Assembly (NCBI RefSeq): GCF_022179525.1
Contig: NZ_BPQX01000014.1
Coordinates: 181,737 to 245,736, forward strand
Length of the DNA stretch: 64,000 nucleotides
Reading direction: 5' to 3'
Source: Methylobacterium persicinum
Lineage (GTDB): Bacteria > Pseudomonadota > Alphaproteobacteria > Rhizobiales > Beijerinckiaceae
Numbering within the stretch: the first letter of the stretch is position 1; every line of letters starts with the position of its first letter. Shown here piece after piece: positions 17,415 to 27,196 of the stretch. The position numbers and the translations under genes were made by a program. The notes beneath the pieces are model-generated. The model was not told the DNA's origin and made no database searches. It saw only the letters and a list, made by a program, of their open reading frames with translations.

Positions 17415-17603
17415 GGCATCCTCACCCGCGCCGGGGGGACGCCCCCAGCGGTTGCACATGTTGCCGTCCTATCCCAGTCGTGACGCCCTTGGAAAGCTGA
17501 GTGCGCGGCTGGTCCGCCGATGGACGCGGGCGCCGGATCGCCTAGATCCCATGGCTCGACCCCGGGTGGATTCTCCGACCCCCGTTCGCTTGGGAGATCA
17601 GGA

Positions 17604-18182
17604 ATGTCCTCATCCTTCACCGGCGCCGTCCAGCGCCGTCAGATCCTCACGCTCCTCGGCCTGTCCCTGGTGGGCGGGTCGCGGGCAGCCCTGGCGGGAG
17701 AGGTCAAGGCCGGCGCCTTCGCCTTCGACAAGCCGGAGGGCGGCCGCCTCGCGCTGGCGGATCTCGCCGGCAAGCCGATCCTCGTCGTCAACACCGCGAC
17801 CGCCTGCGGCTATGCGGGCCAATTCGTGGGGCTCCAGGGCCTCTGGACCCGGTTCGGCAACCGGGGCCTCACGGTGATCGCCGTGCCGTCGCCCGATTTC
17901 GGCAACCAGGAACCCCTGGACGGCGTCGCCATCGCGGAGGCGGCCCGCAGCAATTTCGGCGTCACCTTCCCGGTCGTGTCGAAGGTCCACGTAAAGGGAC
18001 CGGCCGCCCATCCGTTCTACCGCTGGGCGGCGGCGGAGAAGCCGGGTGCCACGCCGGGTTGGAACTTCCACAAGTATCTCGTGGCCCGCGACGGCAACCT
18101 CCTTGCGGCCTTCCCCCATACGGTGGACCCCGCGGATCCCCGCATCATCACCGCCATCGCCAGCCAGCTTCCGGAAACGTGA
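17604..18182 (+). CDS. Exported glutathione peroxidase-family protein
   Basis: 192 residues with an N-terminal twin-arginine-like signal (QRRQILTLLGLSLVGG, cleavage after RAALA). It shows the thioredoxin-like GPx fold: peroxidatic Cys68 in NTATACGYAGQF and the conserved WNFHKYLVARDG block. It probably reduces hydroperoxides in the periplasm with a thioredoxin-type or glutathione donor. The start at 17604 follows GGGAGA at a normal distance. It is divergent from amiC across about 190 bp. Confidence 0.88.
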   Translation: MSSSFTGAVQRRQILTLLGLSLVGGSRAALAGEVKAGAFAFDKPEGGRLALADLAGKPILVVNTATACGYAGQFVGLQGLWTRFGNRGLTVIAVPSPDFGNQEPLDGVAIAEAARSNFGVTFPVVSKVHVKGPAAHPFYRWAAAEKPGATPGWNFHKYLVARDGNLLAAFPHTVDPADPRIITAIASQLPET

Positions 18183-18333
18183 TCGCGCCGCCGGCCGGGG
18201 CTCTCGACCGGCTTTCGCGTTTCAGGGAAAAGTCGGCCGTGGGGAATCAGCTGCATTTAAGGGAGACCAGATGCCTAAACTGATCCGATATGCTTCTATA
18301 ATTCCCTAGCGGCCCGTCCTATTCGCTGAGCAC

Positions 18334-19329
18334 ATGAGATCTGAGACACTCGAGACGGAAGCCGGCCCGACGGGCGGCGAGGCGTGGACGCTCGCGAATT
18401 TCAGCGAGATCATCCATCGGGGTGGCGTAGGCCTGTGGGCATGGGTACCCGAGCGCCGGCTCGCCCGGCTGGATGCGCTCTGCCGGGAATTCTGGGGCAC
18501 GACCGAGACCTTCGTCGGCATCGACGAGCTGTTCTCCCGCGTGAATGCGGAGGACCGGGCCCCCATGATGGACGCTTGGGCCGCGAGCGCCACAAACCCG
18601 CAACCCTACAGCTTCGATTTTCGCATCGGCGAGGGGATCGGGGCGCGCTGGATCTCGGCGCGGGGCGTCGGCGGGGATGCCGGCCGGGTGGGAGACTGGC
18701 TCCACGCCATCTTCCTCGACGTCACCGAGCGCAAGCGCGCCGAGGAGGCTGAGAAACTGCTGACCGCGGAATTGGCACACCGGGTGTCGAACATGTTCAG
18801 CGTGGCGCGGGCGCTCACCAATATCGTTGCCCGGGAGGCGACGTCCGTTCCAGGCTTCACGGAGGATCTGTCGCGCCGGTTCACGGTCCTGCACGAAGCC
18901 ACGACCCTGGCGATCCGGTCGCGCAAGCTCGATGCCGGAACCGTTCCGTTGCAGGACCTCGCCGAGCGCATCCTGGCGCCGTACCGTGACGGCGCCGAGA
19001 TCCGCATCGCAATCGGCGACGACGCGGTCGTGACGCCCGATCGGGTCAACGACTACGCGATGATCTTCCACGAACTCGCCACCAACTCGGCCAAGTACGG
19101 GTGCCTGTCGTGCGGGGGGGCGCTGACCCTGAACGGAGGCGTGGCAAGCCGCGTGCTCAGCCTCACCTGGAAAGAGACGGTGGCGCAGGCGGTCGAAGCC
19201 CGGTCAGAGGGCAGCGGGTTCGGCTCTCGGTTGCTCCGCCAGACCATCGAGCGAAGCCTGGGCGGCCGCTTCAACCGCGTCATCGACGGCAACAGCCTGC
19301 ACTTTGAGATGACCGTGCCAGCCGCTTAG
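18334..19329 (+). CDS. PAS-containing HWE/HisKA_2-family sensor histidine kinase
   Basis: 331 residues, cytoplasmic. An N-terminal PAS domain (about 20-130) ends in [13 protein letters not shown]. The phospho-acceptor is His149 in [11 protein letters not shown], and the N-box [12 protein letters not shown] is typical of the HWE family, common in alphaproteobacteria and often light- or stress-linked. The glycine box is reduced to GSGFGSRLL. No response regulator lies beside it. It converges on nhaA and the two stop codons overlap (TAG 19327-19329, nhaA TAA 19326-19328). Confidence 0.85.
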   Translation: MRSETLETEAGPTGGEAWTLANFSEIIHRGGVGLWAWVPERRLARLDALCREFWGTTETFVGIDELFSRVNAEDRAPMMDAWAASATNPQPYSFDFRIGEGIGARWISARGVGGDAGRVGDWLHAIFLDVTERKRAEEAEKLLTAELAHRVSNMFSVARALTNIVAREATSVPGFTEDLSRRFTVLHEATTLAIRSRKLDAGTVPLQDLAERILAPYRDGAEIRIAIGDDAVVTPDRVNDYAMIFHELATNSAKYGCLSCGGALTLNGGVASRVLSLTWKETVAQAVEARSEGSGFGSRLLRQTIERSLGGRFNRVIDGNSLHFEMTVPAA

Positions 19330-20513
19330 GACGGGCGGGCCTTGGACGAGGCGAGGAGCAGCACCACCGCGCCGGCCAGGATGCAGGCGATGGACCCGGC
19401 CAGGACGCCGACCTTCGTCTCGGCTTCCAGGGCAGGTGCATCCGCGAAGGCGAGGAGCCCGATGAAAAGGCTCATGGTGAAACCCACCCCGCACAGGAGC
19501 GATACGCCGTAGATCTGGCCCCAGCCCGCATGGGCCGGGCGCTTCGCCAGCCCGGACTTCACGCAGGCCAGCACGAAACCGAACACACCGATCTGCTTGC
19601 CGACGAACAGGCCGAGCGCCACGCCCAGCGTCACCGGATCGAGCAGCATCGCCGGCTCGAAGCCCGCCAGGGATACCCCGGCATTGGCGAAGCCGAAGAC
19701 CGGCAGAACTAAATAGGCTGACCAGGGGTGGAGGGCGTGTTCAAGGCGATGCAGGGGCGATTCCGGATCGTCGGGTCTGCCGGCACTGAGCCGGAGGGGA
19801 ATCGTCAGAGCCAGGAGTACGCCCGCGATGGTGGCGTGGATGCCGGACTTCAGGACGAACACCCAGAGCACGGCACCAAGGAGCAGGTAGGGCCAGAGAC
19901 GGGCGACGCCCGCCCTGTTCAGGCCGATGAGCAGGGCAAGGGTGACCCCTGCCCCCGCCAGCATCGGCAGCGACAGGCCGGAAGTGTAGAACGCCGCGAT
20001 GATGAGGACGGCGCCGAGATCGTCGATGATGGCGAGCGCGGTCAGGAAGATCTTGAGGGACACCGGCACCCGCCGCCCGAGCAGGGCCAGGACGCCGAGG
20101 GCGAAGGCGATGTCCGTCGCCGCCGGGATCGCCCAGCCCCGCAGGGTCTCGGGCGAGGACCAGTTGACCGCGGCATAGACCAGGGCGGGCACGATCATGC
20201 CGCCCAGCGCCGCCATGCCGGGCAGGATGCGGTCGGGCCACGTCCGGAGGCGCCCGTCCAGGGTCTCGCGCTTAATCTCCAGCCCGACGAGCAGGAAGAA
20301 CAGCGCCATCAGGCCGTCGTTGATCCAATGCAGGACGCTGAGCGGCCCGAGATGGGCATGGAGCGCAGCGAAGTAAGTTTTCGCGATGGGCGAGTTGGCG
20401 ACGGCGAGGGCCAGCGCCGCGCTGGCCATCAGGACGAGCCCTCCGCCAGCTTCGCTGGTCAGCAGGTCGCGCAGGGCCGAGGCCGGTCTGCGAATCGGGT
20501 GCGGTGCATGCAT
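19326..20513 (-). CDS. nhaA: Na+/H+ antiporter NhaA
   Basis: 395 residues with about twelve TM helices, close to the 388 of E. coli NhaA. The ion-binding Asp pair is intact at D164-D165 ([11 protein letters not shown]), and [10 protein letters not shown] matches the helix IV region. It exports Na+ or Li+ in exchange for protons and helps pH and salt homeostasis. I start at MHAPHPIRR (20513) because the upstream extension of the frame is not NhaA-like. It stands alone. Confidence 0.93.
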   Translation of the reverse strand: MHAPHPIRRPASALRDLLTSEAGGGLVLMASAALALAVANSPIAKTYFAALHAHLGPLSVLHWINDGLMALFFLLVGLEIKRETLDGRLRTWPDRILPGMAALGGMIVPALVYAAVNWSSPETLRGWAIPAATDIAFALGVLALLGRRVPVSLKIFLTALAIIDDLGAVLIIAAFYTSGLSLPMLAGAGVTLALLIGLNRAGVARLWPYLLLGAVLWVFVLKSGIHATIAGVLLALTIPLRLSAGRPDDPESPLHRLEHALHPWSAYLVLPVFGFANAGVSLAGFEPAMLLDPVTLGVALGLFVGKQIGVFGFVLACVKSGLAKRPAHAGWGQIYGVSLLCGVGFTMSLFIGLLAFADAPALEAETKVGVLAGSIACILAGAVVLLLASSKARPS

Positions 20514-20584
20514 GTCGGCGGGGTGCCAAGGATACACCGCCGGTGCAACCCGCCTTTGACTGAATTCGTCCGGCTGCCGGATCC

Positions 20585-21748
20585 TCAGAAGGACCGGGGC
20601 AGCCCGAGGATGTGCTCCGCGACGTAGGACAGGATCAGGTTCGTGGAGATTGGCGCCACCTGATAGAGGCGCGTCTCGCGGAACTTGCGTTCCACATAGT
20701 ATTCGGCAGCGAAGCCGAAGCCGCCGTGAAACTGGATGCAGGCATTGGCCGCCTCCCACGACGCCTTGGCCGCCAAGTACTTGGCCATGTTGGCCTGCGC
20801 GCCGCAGGGCTCCCCCGCATCGTAGAGGCGGCAGGCCTCGTAGCGCATGAGGTTGGCCGCCTCGATCTCGATGAAGCTCTCGGCGATGGGAAACTGGACG
20901 CCCTGGTTCTGGCCGATCGGGCGGCCGAACACGGTCCGCTCCTTGGTGTAGGCCGTGACCCTGTCGATGAACCAGTAGCCGTCCCCGATGCATTCGGCGG
21001 CGATGAGGGCGCGCTCGGCATTGAGGCCGGTGAGGATGTACTTGAACCCCTGCCCTTCCTCGCCGATCAGGTTTTCGGCGGGTATCTCCAAATCGTCAAA
21101 GAACAGTTCGTTGGTCTCATGGTTGACCATGTTGAGGATCGGCCGGACCGTCATGCCCTTCTTTACCGCCTCGTGCAGGTCGACGATGAAGATCGACATG
21201 CCTTCCGATTTCTTCTTCACCTGATCGAGGGGGGTGGTCCGTGCCAGAAGAATCATCAGGTCCGAATGCTGGACGCGGGAGATCCACACCTTCTGGCCGT
21301 TGATGACGTAGCGGTCTCCCTTGCGGACGGCCGTCGTCTTGATCCGCGTGGTGTCGGTGCCGGCGGTGGGCTCGGTGACGCCCATGGATTGCAGGCGCAA
21401 TTCGCCCGCGGCGATCCTCGGCAGGTAGGTCCGCCGCTGTTCCTCCGATCCGTGCCGGACGAGGGTGTTCATGTTGTACATCTGCCCATGGCAGGCGCCG
21501 GAATTGCCCCCCGAGCGGTTGATCTCTTCCATGATGACGGAGGCTTCCGTCAGCCCGAGGCCCGAACCGCCATAGGCCTCCGGGATGAGGGCGGCCATCC
21601 AGCCGGCCTTGGTCAGGGCATCGACGAACTCTTCCGGGTAGCCCCGCTTCTCATCGATCCGGCGATGGTACTCGGCGGGGAAGTCGGCGCAGAGGGCGCG
21701 GACCGCCTCGCGGATCTCCCCGTGGCTGCCGTGATCGATCGTCTGCAT
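20585..21748 (-). CDS. Acyl-CoA dehydrogenase
   Basis: 387 residues, the usual length for this FAD enzyme. Family blocks are clear: [15 protein letters not shown] near the N-terminus, [13 protein letters not shown] for the flavin/substrate region, [24 protein letters not shown] and the C-terminal [20 protein letters not shown]. It oxidises an acyl-CoA to the enoyl-CoA; chain length and side chain cannot be told. It lies about 115 bp downstream of the binding-protein gene on the same strand and may be co-transcribed with it. Confidence 0.92.
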   Translation of the reverse strand: MQTIDHGSHGEIREAVRALCADFPAEYHRRIDEKRGYPEEFVDALTKAGWMAALIPEAYGGSGLGLTEASVIMEEINRSGGNSGACHGQMYNMNTLVRHGSEEQRRTYLPRIAAGELRLQSMGVTEPTAGTDTTRIKTTAVRKGDRYVINGQKVWISRVQHSDLMILLARTTPLDQVKKKSEGMSIFIVDLHEAVKKGMTVRPILNMVNHETNELFFDDLEIPAENLIGEEGQGFKYILTGLNAERALIAAECIGDGYWFIDRVTAYTKERTVFGRPIGQNQGVQFPIAESFIEIEAANLMRYEACRLYDAGEPCGAQANMAKYLAAKASWEAANACIQFHGGFGFAAEYYVERKFRETRLYQVAPISTNLILSYVAEHILGLPRSF

Positions 21749-21832
21749 CGCGCGCTCCTCCCGCTGACAACTTCACCTAGAGGGGAAACGCCCTCCGGTC
21801 AGCCTCTCGCGGGACGGGCGAAGCGCCCCAGG

Positions 21833-21856
21833 GGGGCCGCCTCTTGCAGCGGCCCC
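21833..21856. terminator. GC-rich hairpin between binding-protein and acyl-CoA dehydrogenase genes
   Basis: Arms GGGGCCGC (21833-21840) and GCGGCCCC (21849-21856) form an 8-bp stem. On the plus strand it is followed by TTTT; on the minus strand, where the genes run, it lies just past the stop at 21865 without a T-run. It may act as an mRNA 3'-end stabiliser or partial terminator. Confidence 0.4.
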
Positions 21857-21864
21857 TTTTGCCC

Positions 21865-23439
21865 TCACCCCTTCTTCACGTTCCAGAACACCGGGACGCC
21901 TTCGAGCACACCCGTCAGGGACGGCTTGAACGAGGTCTGCACGAAGTACTGGCCGAGGGGCAGGTACGGCAAATCCGTGAAGGCCTGCTTCTGGATCTCG
22001 GCGGCGATGGTCTTCTGCTCGCCTAGGCCCGGCGCGTCGAGCCACTGGGCGCGCAGGGCCTCGATCCGTTCGCTTGTCGGCCAGCCGATGGCGGCGCTCT
22101 GGCCGTTGCCCCGCAGGAAGGAGCTGACCGCCGGGCTCGCCTGATCCAGACCCGCCCAGAAGGTGCAGAAGGCGTTCCAGCCACCCTGCGAGATCGGGTC
22201 CTTCTTGGCCCGACGCTGGACTACGGTACCCCAGTCCATGACCTGATAGTCGACGTTGAAGCCCGTCCGGGTCAGCATGTCGGCGGCGACGTCGGCGAGC
22301 GCCTTCAGGGTCGGGAAGTCCGAGGCGCCCATCAGCACCACCTTCTCGCCGTTGTAACCCGCCGCGGCGAGTTCCTTCTTCGCCGCCGCGAAGTCGCGCT
22401 TGGCGGTCAGGGCCTCGAGCCCCGCGTCGTTCGCCATGGGCAGCTTCGGGCAGAAATAGCCGACGGGGGTATAGATTAGCTTGGGGTCGTCCCCTGTCAC
22501 CGCCTGCATGAAGTCGGTCTGTTGCACGACCTTCAGGAGCACCTTGCGGATCGCCGGGTTGTCGAAGGGCGGGAGGAGCTGGTTCATCCGCAGCGTGCCG
22601 ATGAGTCCCGTCGGATCGTTGATCCGCGTCGTCAGGCCGGACAGGGTCGGCACGAGGTCGGCCTGGGGCTGCTCCCACCAGTCCATCTCCCCGGTCTGCA
22701 TGGCCGAGGCGGCGGTGGCTTGGTCGGGGATGATCGTCCACTCGACCCGATCGACGTAGGCGCGCTTCGGGCCGGAGGTCCATTGCGGCTCGCCCCCCTC
22801 GCGGGGGACATAGCCGTCGAACCTCTCGTAGACGACCCGGGCGCCGACGATGCGCTCGTCCGCCTTGAAGCGGAACGGGCCGCTGCCGACCATCTCCGTC
22901 ACCTGCGTGAACGCGTCGGTCTTGGCGAGCCGCTCCGGCATGATGGCGCAGATCGAGGAGCCGACCTTCCCGAGCGCATCGGGCAAAAGCGCGAACGGCT
23001 TCTTGAGGCGGAACCGGATGGTGGTGTCGTCGGGGGCGGACAGTTCGTCCGTGTAGCTCATGAGCGTCTGGCCCATGGCATCGCGCTTGCCCCACCGGGC
23101 GATGCTGGCGACGCAATCCCGGGCGAGGACCGGCGTCCCGTCATGGAATTTCAGGCCGGGCCGGAGGGTCAGCCGCCACTCCTTGCCCTCGTTCTCGACC
23201 ACATGCCCCGACACCATCTGGGGCTGGGCCCGGAAGCGGGCATCGAGGCCGTAGAGCGTGTCGAACACCGCCAGACCGTGGTTGCGGGTCACGTAGGCCG
23301 TCGTCCAGACAGGATCGAGCACCGTGAGGTCGGCCTGTGGGATGAACTTGAGGACCCGGGAGCCCGCGCCCTGAGCCAGGGCTGGGGTGGCCAGCGCCGC
23401 GGCGCCGGACACGGCCATGAAACGTCGTCTGTTCAGCAC
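21865..23439 (-). CDS. ABC transporter substrate-binding protein, dipeptide/oligopeptide (family 5) type
   Basis: 524 residues. Twin-arginine-type signal (LNRRRFMAVSGAAALATPALA), then a family 5 extracellular solute-binding protein: TVLDPVWTTAYVTRNHGLAVFDTLYGLD, LRPGLKFHDGTPVLARDC, and the C-terminal DLPYLPLGQYF. It binds peptides, nickel or other solutes in the periplasm. No permease or ATPase genes for this class accompany it, so it is an orphan component here. Confidence 0.92.
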   Translation of the reverse strand: MLNRRRFMAVSGAAALATPALAQGAGSRVLKFIPQADLTVLDPVWTTAYVTRNHGLAVFDTLYGLDARFRAQPQMVSGHVVENEGKEWRLTLRPGLKFHDGTPVLARDCVASIARWGKRDAMGQTLMSYTDELSAPDDTTIRFRLKKPFALLPDALGKVGSSICAIMPERLAKTDAFTQVTEMVGSGPFRFKADERIVGARVVYERFDGYVPREGGEPQWTSGPKRAYVDRVEWTIIPDQATAASAMQTGEMDWWEQPQADLVPTLSGLTTRINDPTGLIGTLRMNQLLPPFDNPAIRKVLLKVVQQTDFMQAVTGDDPKLIYTPVGYFCPKLPMANDAGLEALTAKRDFAAAKKELAAAGYNGEKVVLMGASDFPTLKALADVAADMLTRTGFNVDYQVMDWGTVVQRRAKKDPISQGGWNAFCTFWAGLDQASPAVSSFLRGNGQSAAIGWPTSERIEALRAQWLDAPGLGEQKTIAAEIQKQAFTDLPYLPLGQYFVQTSFKPSLTGVLEGVPVFWNVKKG

Positions 23440-23557
23440 GGTGACTCGCTCCGTTTGGGTCAGCGCGGAAGCGTAGCATGGGCCGGGCCAGCATCATGGC
23501 GGCCCGGCGCCGGCGCCGTCCCCGCCAGGGGCGACGTCGGCCGTCGTCCACGACTTT

Positions 23558-24682
23558 TCAGCGGGCGGCGGGGCGTGCGAGCAGGCCGCGTTCGGCGAGG
23601 TTGCGCATCAGCGCGCCAATGCCCTCGGTCCAGGGGGCGGCGGCCTTCGAGGTCGTGACGCGGTTGACCAAGCGGCCGAGCCGGGGGCTCTCGATCGTCA
23701 CGAGGTCGCCGACCTTGTGCGTGAAGCCCCGGCCCGGCTCGTCCCGGTCCTGGATCGGCGCGAACAGGGTGCCGAGGAAGAGCACGAACCCGTCCGGGTA
23801 CTGGTGCTCGCTCATTGCCTGCCGGACCAGATCGAGGGGATCCCGGCTGATCTGGTTCATCGCGCTCGTTCCCTTGAGGCTGAACCCGTCCTCTCCCTCG
23901 ACCAGCAGTTCGAGCTCGGCGTTGCGGACGTCGTCCATCGTGAAGCTATCGTCGAACAGCCTCACCAGCGGGCCGAGGGAGCAGGAGGCGTTGTTGTCCT
24001 TGGCTTTCCCGAGCAGCAGGGCCGAGCGGCCCTCGAAATCCCGGAGGTTGACGTCGTTGCCCAGCGTCGCCCCCACCGGCGTGCCGTTGCTCGCCACCAG
24101 CAGCACGATCTCCGGCTCCGGGTTATTCCACGTCGAGTCCGAGCGGATCCCGATCTCGGCGCCCCAGCCCACCGTCGAGAGGACCGGGGACTTGGTGAAG
24201 ATCTCGGCATCGGGGCCGATCGCGACTTCCAAGTACTGGGACCAGAGACCGTCTTCGATCAGGGCCCGCTTGAGCATGGCGGCGCCGTCGCTGCCCGGGA
24301 CCACCGTCCGAAGGCCGCCGCCGATCCGGCCTTCGAGCCGGGAGCGCAGGCCCGCCGCGGCGGAGGGGTCGCCGTCGGCCCGCTCCTCAATCACCCGTTC
24401 CAGGGTGGAGGTGGCGAAGGTCACCCCGGCGGCCTTGACGCATTGGAGGTCGATCGGGCTCAGGATCGCCAGCCCATCCGGCCCTTCGATCGGCCGGCCG
24501 CCCTCCGCCGAGAAATGCCCCGCCTCGATCAGGGCGGACACCGTGGGGGCCACCGCCGCCATATCGTAGACGCGGCCCTTCTCGACGATGATCGGGGACG
24601 GCCCTCCGGGACGCTGAACCCGCCCGAGAAACCGGCCCTCTTCCCAGTCCGCCGGGAATGCATCCGCCGCGAATGACGCCAT
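23558..24682 (-). CDS. Fumarylacetoacetate hydrolase (FAH)-family protein
   Basis: 374 residues from ATG 24682 (AGGAG 8 nt upstream; 24748 is the longer alternative). FAH-fold C-terminus with metal-binding acidic residues in NNPEPEIVLLV and the block LGNDVNLRDFEGRSALLLGKAKDNNAS. The family includes fumarylacetoacetases, hydratases and sugar-acid dehydratases; the specific substrate is not recognisable. It lies about 120 bp upstream of the oligopeptide-binding-protein gene on the same strand, possibly one catabolic unit with the acyl-CoA dehydrogenase. Confidence 0.88.
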   Translation of the reverse strand: MASFAADAFPADWEEGRFLGRVQRPGGPSPIIVEKGRVYDMAAVAPTVSALIEAGHFSAEGGRPIEGPDGLAILSPIDLQCVKAAGVTFATSTLERVIEERADGDPSAAAGLRSRLEGRIGGGLRTVVPGSDGAAMLKRALIEDGLWSQYLEVAIGPDAEIFTKSPVLSTVGWGAEIGIRSDSTWNNPEPEIVLLVASNGTPVGATLGNDVNLRDFEGRSALLLGKAKDNNASCSLGPLVRLFDDSFTMDDVRNAELELLVEGEDGFSLKGTSAMNQISRDPLDLVRQAMSEHQYPDGFVLFLGTLFAPIQDRDEPGRGFTHKVGDLVTIESPRLGRLVNRVTTSKAAAPWTEGIGALMRNLAERGLLARPAAR

Positions 24683-24804
24683 GCGTGCCGCTCCTGCCGT
24701 ACCGTGCGCTCGATGGAGCAAGGGTCCCGGGCGGGCGGGCGCTGTCAAGCTCGAGCCGGGGGACAGACCCGCGTTCTGTCATCCTGCGGATGGCGCCGGG
24801 CGCG

Positions 24805-26178
24805 TCAGGCGAGCGCCGGCAGGGTCATCACGAACCGCGCCCCGCCGGATGGGGCGGCCTCCGCGACGATGGTGCCCCCATGCGCCTCGGCGATCTGGCG
24901 GGCGATGGCGAGGCCGAGCCCGGTGCCGCCGGTCTGGCGGTTCCGCGACCGCTCGACCCGGTAGTACGGGCTGAACACCCGGGCGCGTTCCGCCTCCGGG
25001 ATGCCCGGCCCGTCATCCTCGACCACGACCAGGCAGGCCGGCCCCGCGCGTCGGACCGCGACGGCGACCGACGAGCGCCCAAACTTCACCGCGTTGCCGA
25101 TGAGGTTTGCGATCACCCGGCGCAGGGCGACCGCATCACCGGCCACGGTCGCGTCCGGAATGTCGTCCCCCGCCAGGGTGATGGGGGTACCCTGTGCCTC
25201 GTGCTCGGCGACCTCGGCCGCCACGAGGTCGGCGAGGTCCACCGGGGAGCGTCCGACCTCGGCGGCGGTCCCGTGGGCGAAGCCGAGGGACGTCTCGATG
25301 AGGGCGGTCATCGTGTCGAGATCCTTCACGAGCAGGTCCCGCCGCTCCGTCTCGGCGACGCCCTCGGCCCGCAGGCGCATCCGCGTCAGGTAGGTCTTGA
25401 GGTCGTGGGAGATGGCGCCGATCAGCATCGAGCGCTCGCCCATCAGCCCGACGATGCGCTCCTGCATCGCCTGGACCGCCTGGGCGAGGCGCCGGATCTC
25501 CGGAGCGCCCGTAGGGGCCGGGGCCGGTTCGGCGGCCCGGCCGTCGAACCGGGAGACCGCCTCGGTCAGCCGGCGCAGGGGCGCGAGTTCGTGCCGCGCC
25601 CCGACGGTGACGACGCCTGCCACGGCCACGCCGAGGATCGCCACCCACAGGCTTAAGGGCTGTCCGAGCAGCCACGGCATGAGGGAATGATGCCCCTTCA
25701 CCGTGGAGATGACGAGGGTCTTCCCGTCCGGCAGCTGGTAGGTGGCCTCGGCGAGGCTGCCGATCGGCCGGTTCGGTCGGCCGTTCAGGAGATCTGTGGG
25801 ACCGCCGCCGCGACGGAGCATATCGGGCTCCGTGAAGGCGCGGACGCCCTCGGACCCGGCGCCCGCCAGCCGGTGGAGGCGCGCTTCGAGGAAGGGCTCG
25901 CGGATCAGCGCGGCGTCGTCGGGAGGCGCGTCCACGATCTCGGCCCTCAGGGCCGCGCCGTTCACCGCCCGGAGGATCGCCGGCCGCTGCGCCGGATCCG
26001 CATCCCGCACGAGGGCCACGATGCCCGCCGCCTGATCGAGGCGGTTGAAGCGCGCGCCGTTGGGCGTGGGCTCCTGGCTGCGCTGCCACCGGTCGATGCC
26101 GAAGGTCGCGACGACGAGCAGGGAGAGGGCGCCCATCAGGACCAGCATGATCCGCCCGAGAAGACTGATGCGCGCCAT
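24805..26178 (-). CDS. EnvZ-like membrane sensor histidine kinase
   Basis: 457 residues. TM1 at about 9-28, a periplasmic domain, TM2 at about 180-200, and HAMP. The HisKA box is GAISHDLKTYLTRMRLRAEG and the HATPase domain carries NLIGNAVKFG, DDGPGIP and GGTGLGLAIARQI. The start overlaps the stop of the response regulator gene by 1 bp (26178). The signal is unknown. The pair is divergent from the urea/amide transporter operon, so nitrogen-source sensing is one possibility (inference). Confidence 0.92.
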   Translation of the reverse strand: MARISLLGRIMLVLMGALSLLVVATFGIDRWQRSQEPTPNGARFNRLDQAAGIVALVRDADPAQRPAILRAVNGAALRAEIVDAPPDDAALIREPFLEARLHRLAGAGSEGVRAFTEPDMLRRGGGPTDLLNGRPNRPIGSLAEATYQLPDGKTLVISTVKGHHSLMPWLLGQPLSLWVAILGVAVAGVVTVGARHELAPLRRLTEAVSRFDGRAAEPAPAPTGAPEIRRLAQAVQAMQERIVGLMGERSMLIGAISHDLKTYLTRMRLRAEGVAETERRDLLVKDLDTMTALIETSLGFAHGTAAEVGRSPVDLADLVAAEVAEHEAQGTPITLAGDDIPDATVAGDAVALRRVIANLIGNAVKFGRSSVAVAVRRAGPACLVVVEDDGPGIPEAERARVFSPYYRVERSRNRQTGGTGLGLAIARQIAEAHGGTIVAEAAPSGGARFVMTLPALA

Positions 26179-26912
26179 CAGGGGGATCCGGCCTTGACTG
26201 GGGCGGCCAGGATGTAGCCGGCGTTGCGCACGGTCTTGATCAGAGCCGACGCGCCGCTGCCCGAGGCATCGAGCTTATGCCGCAGGCGGCTGACCTGCAC
26301 GTCGATGGTCCGGTCGAACGTGTCGGCCGTGCGGCCCCGCGTCCAATCTAGGAGCTGGTCGCGGGACAGCACCCGCTGGGGCCGGGTGACGAAGCAATGG
26401 AGCAGGTCGTACTCCGCACTGGTCAGCGGGATTTCCGTAGCGGGCTCCCCGGTGGTAACGGTGCGGCCTGCCGGGTCGATGACGAGGTCGGCGACCCTCA
26501 GGCGTTCAGGCAGGCTCTCGGGAGCCTGGGCGCCGGTCCCGGCAGCGCGGCGCAGAACCGCGCGGACCCGGGCGAGCAGCACCCGCGGGTTGAACGGCTT
26601 GGAGACGTAGTCGTCCGCGCCCATTTCCAGGCCAAGCACCCGGTCGATGTCCTCATCCTTGGCGGTCAGCATGATGACCGGCGGGCCGCCCCTGTCGCGC
26701 AGGCGCCGGCAGATCGACAGGCCGTCCTCGCCCGGAAGCATCCAGTCGAGCACGACCAGGGCCGGGGCGGGCCCGCTCGCGAGGAGCCGGTCGAGGCTGG
26801 CGCCGCCGTCGAGGGCCACGGCGCGGAACCCCTCCCCCTCCAGATAGCCAGCGAGCTGGCTGCGGATGTCGTCGTCGTCCTCGACGATGGCGATGATGGT
26901 GCCGTCGGTCAT
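26178..26912 (-). CDS. OmpR-family response regulator
   Basis: 244 residues from ATG 26912 (MTDGTIIAIVEDDDD). The receiver domain has the acidic pocket EDDDD and phospho-acceptor Asp in VVLDWMLPGEDG; the C-terminal winged helix has LTSAEYDLLHCFVTRPQRVLSRDQLL and the VSRLRHKL recognition helix. The frame extends to 27044, but that extension does not resemble a receiver. It is first in a two-gene unit with the kinase. Confidence 0.92.
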   Translation of the reverse strand: MTDGTIIAIVEDDDDIRSQLAGYLEGEGFRAVALDGGASLDRLLASGPAPALVVLDWMLPGEDGLSICRRLRDRGGPPVIMLTAKDEDIDRVLGLEMGADDYVSKPFNPRVLLARVRAVLRRAAGTGAQAPESLPERLRVADLVIDPAGRTVTTGEPATEIPLTSAEYDLLHCFVTRPQRVLSRDQLLDWTRGRTADTFDRTIDVQVSRLRHKLDASGSGASALIKTVRNAGYILAAPVKAGSP

Positions 26913-27196
26913 GCCCCGGAGGATAGGCCGGCGCGAGGGGCCTGCAATGGAGAGAAGGCCGCCGTCACAAAACGTTACAGGATACTGGTCCGGCATCGCG
27001 TTCCAAAAGGAACCGGCCCTCGCCCGAACAGGCGGCAACCGCAATTTTTACGTTCTCGCGGGCAGGCCGCCCGTTCCGCGCGCAAGTGCTGCCAATATGC
27101 GCAAGTCCTTCGCCGCCCTGCGGACTCTTTGACCTTCCTGTCGTCCGGCCGCGGACCGACAATCGGACGCTCAATTCAAGAGGGGCTCTGGGGTCG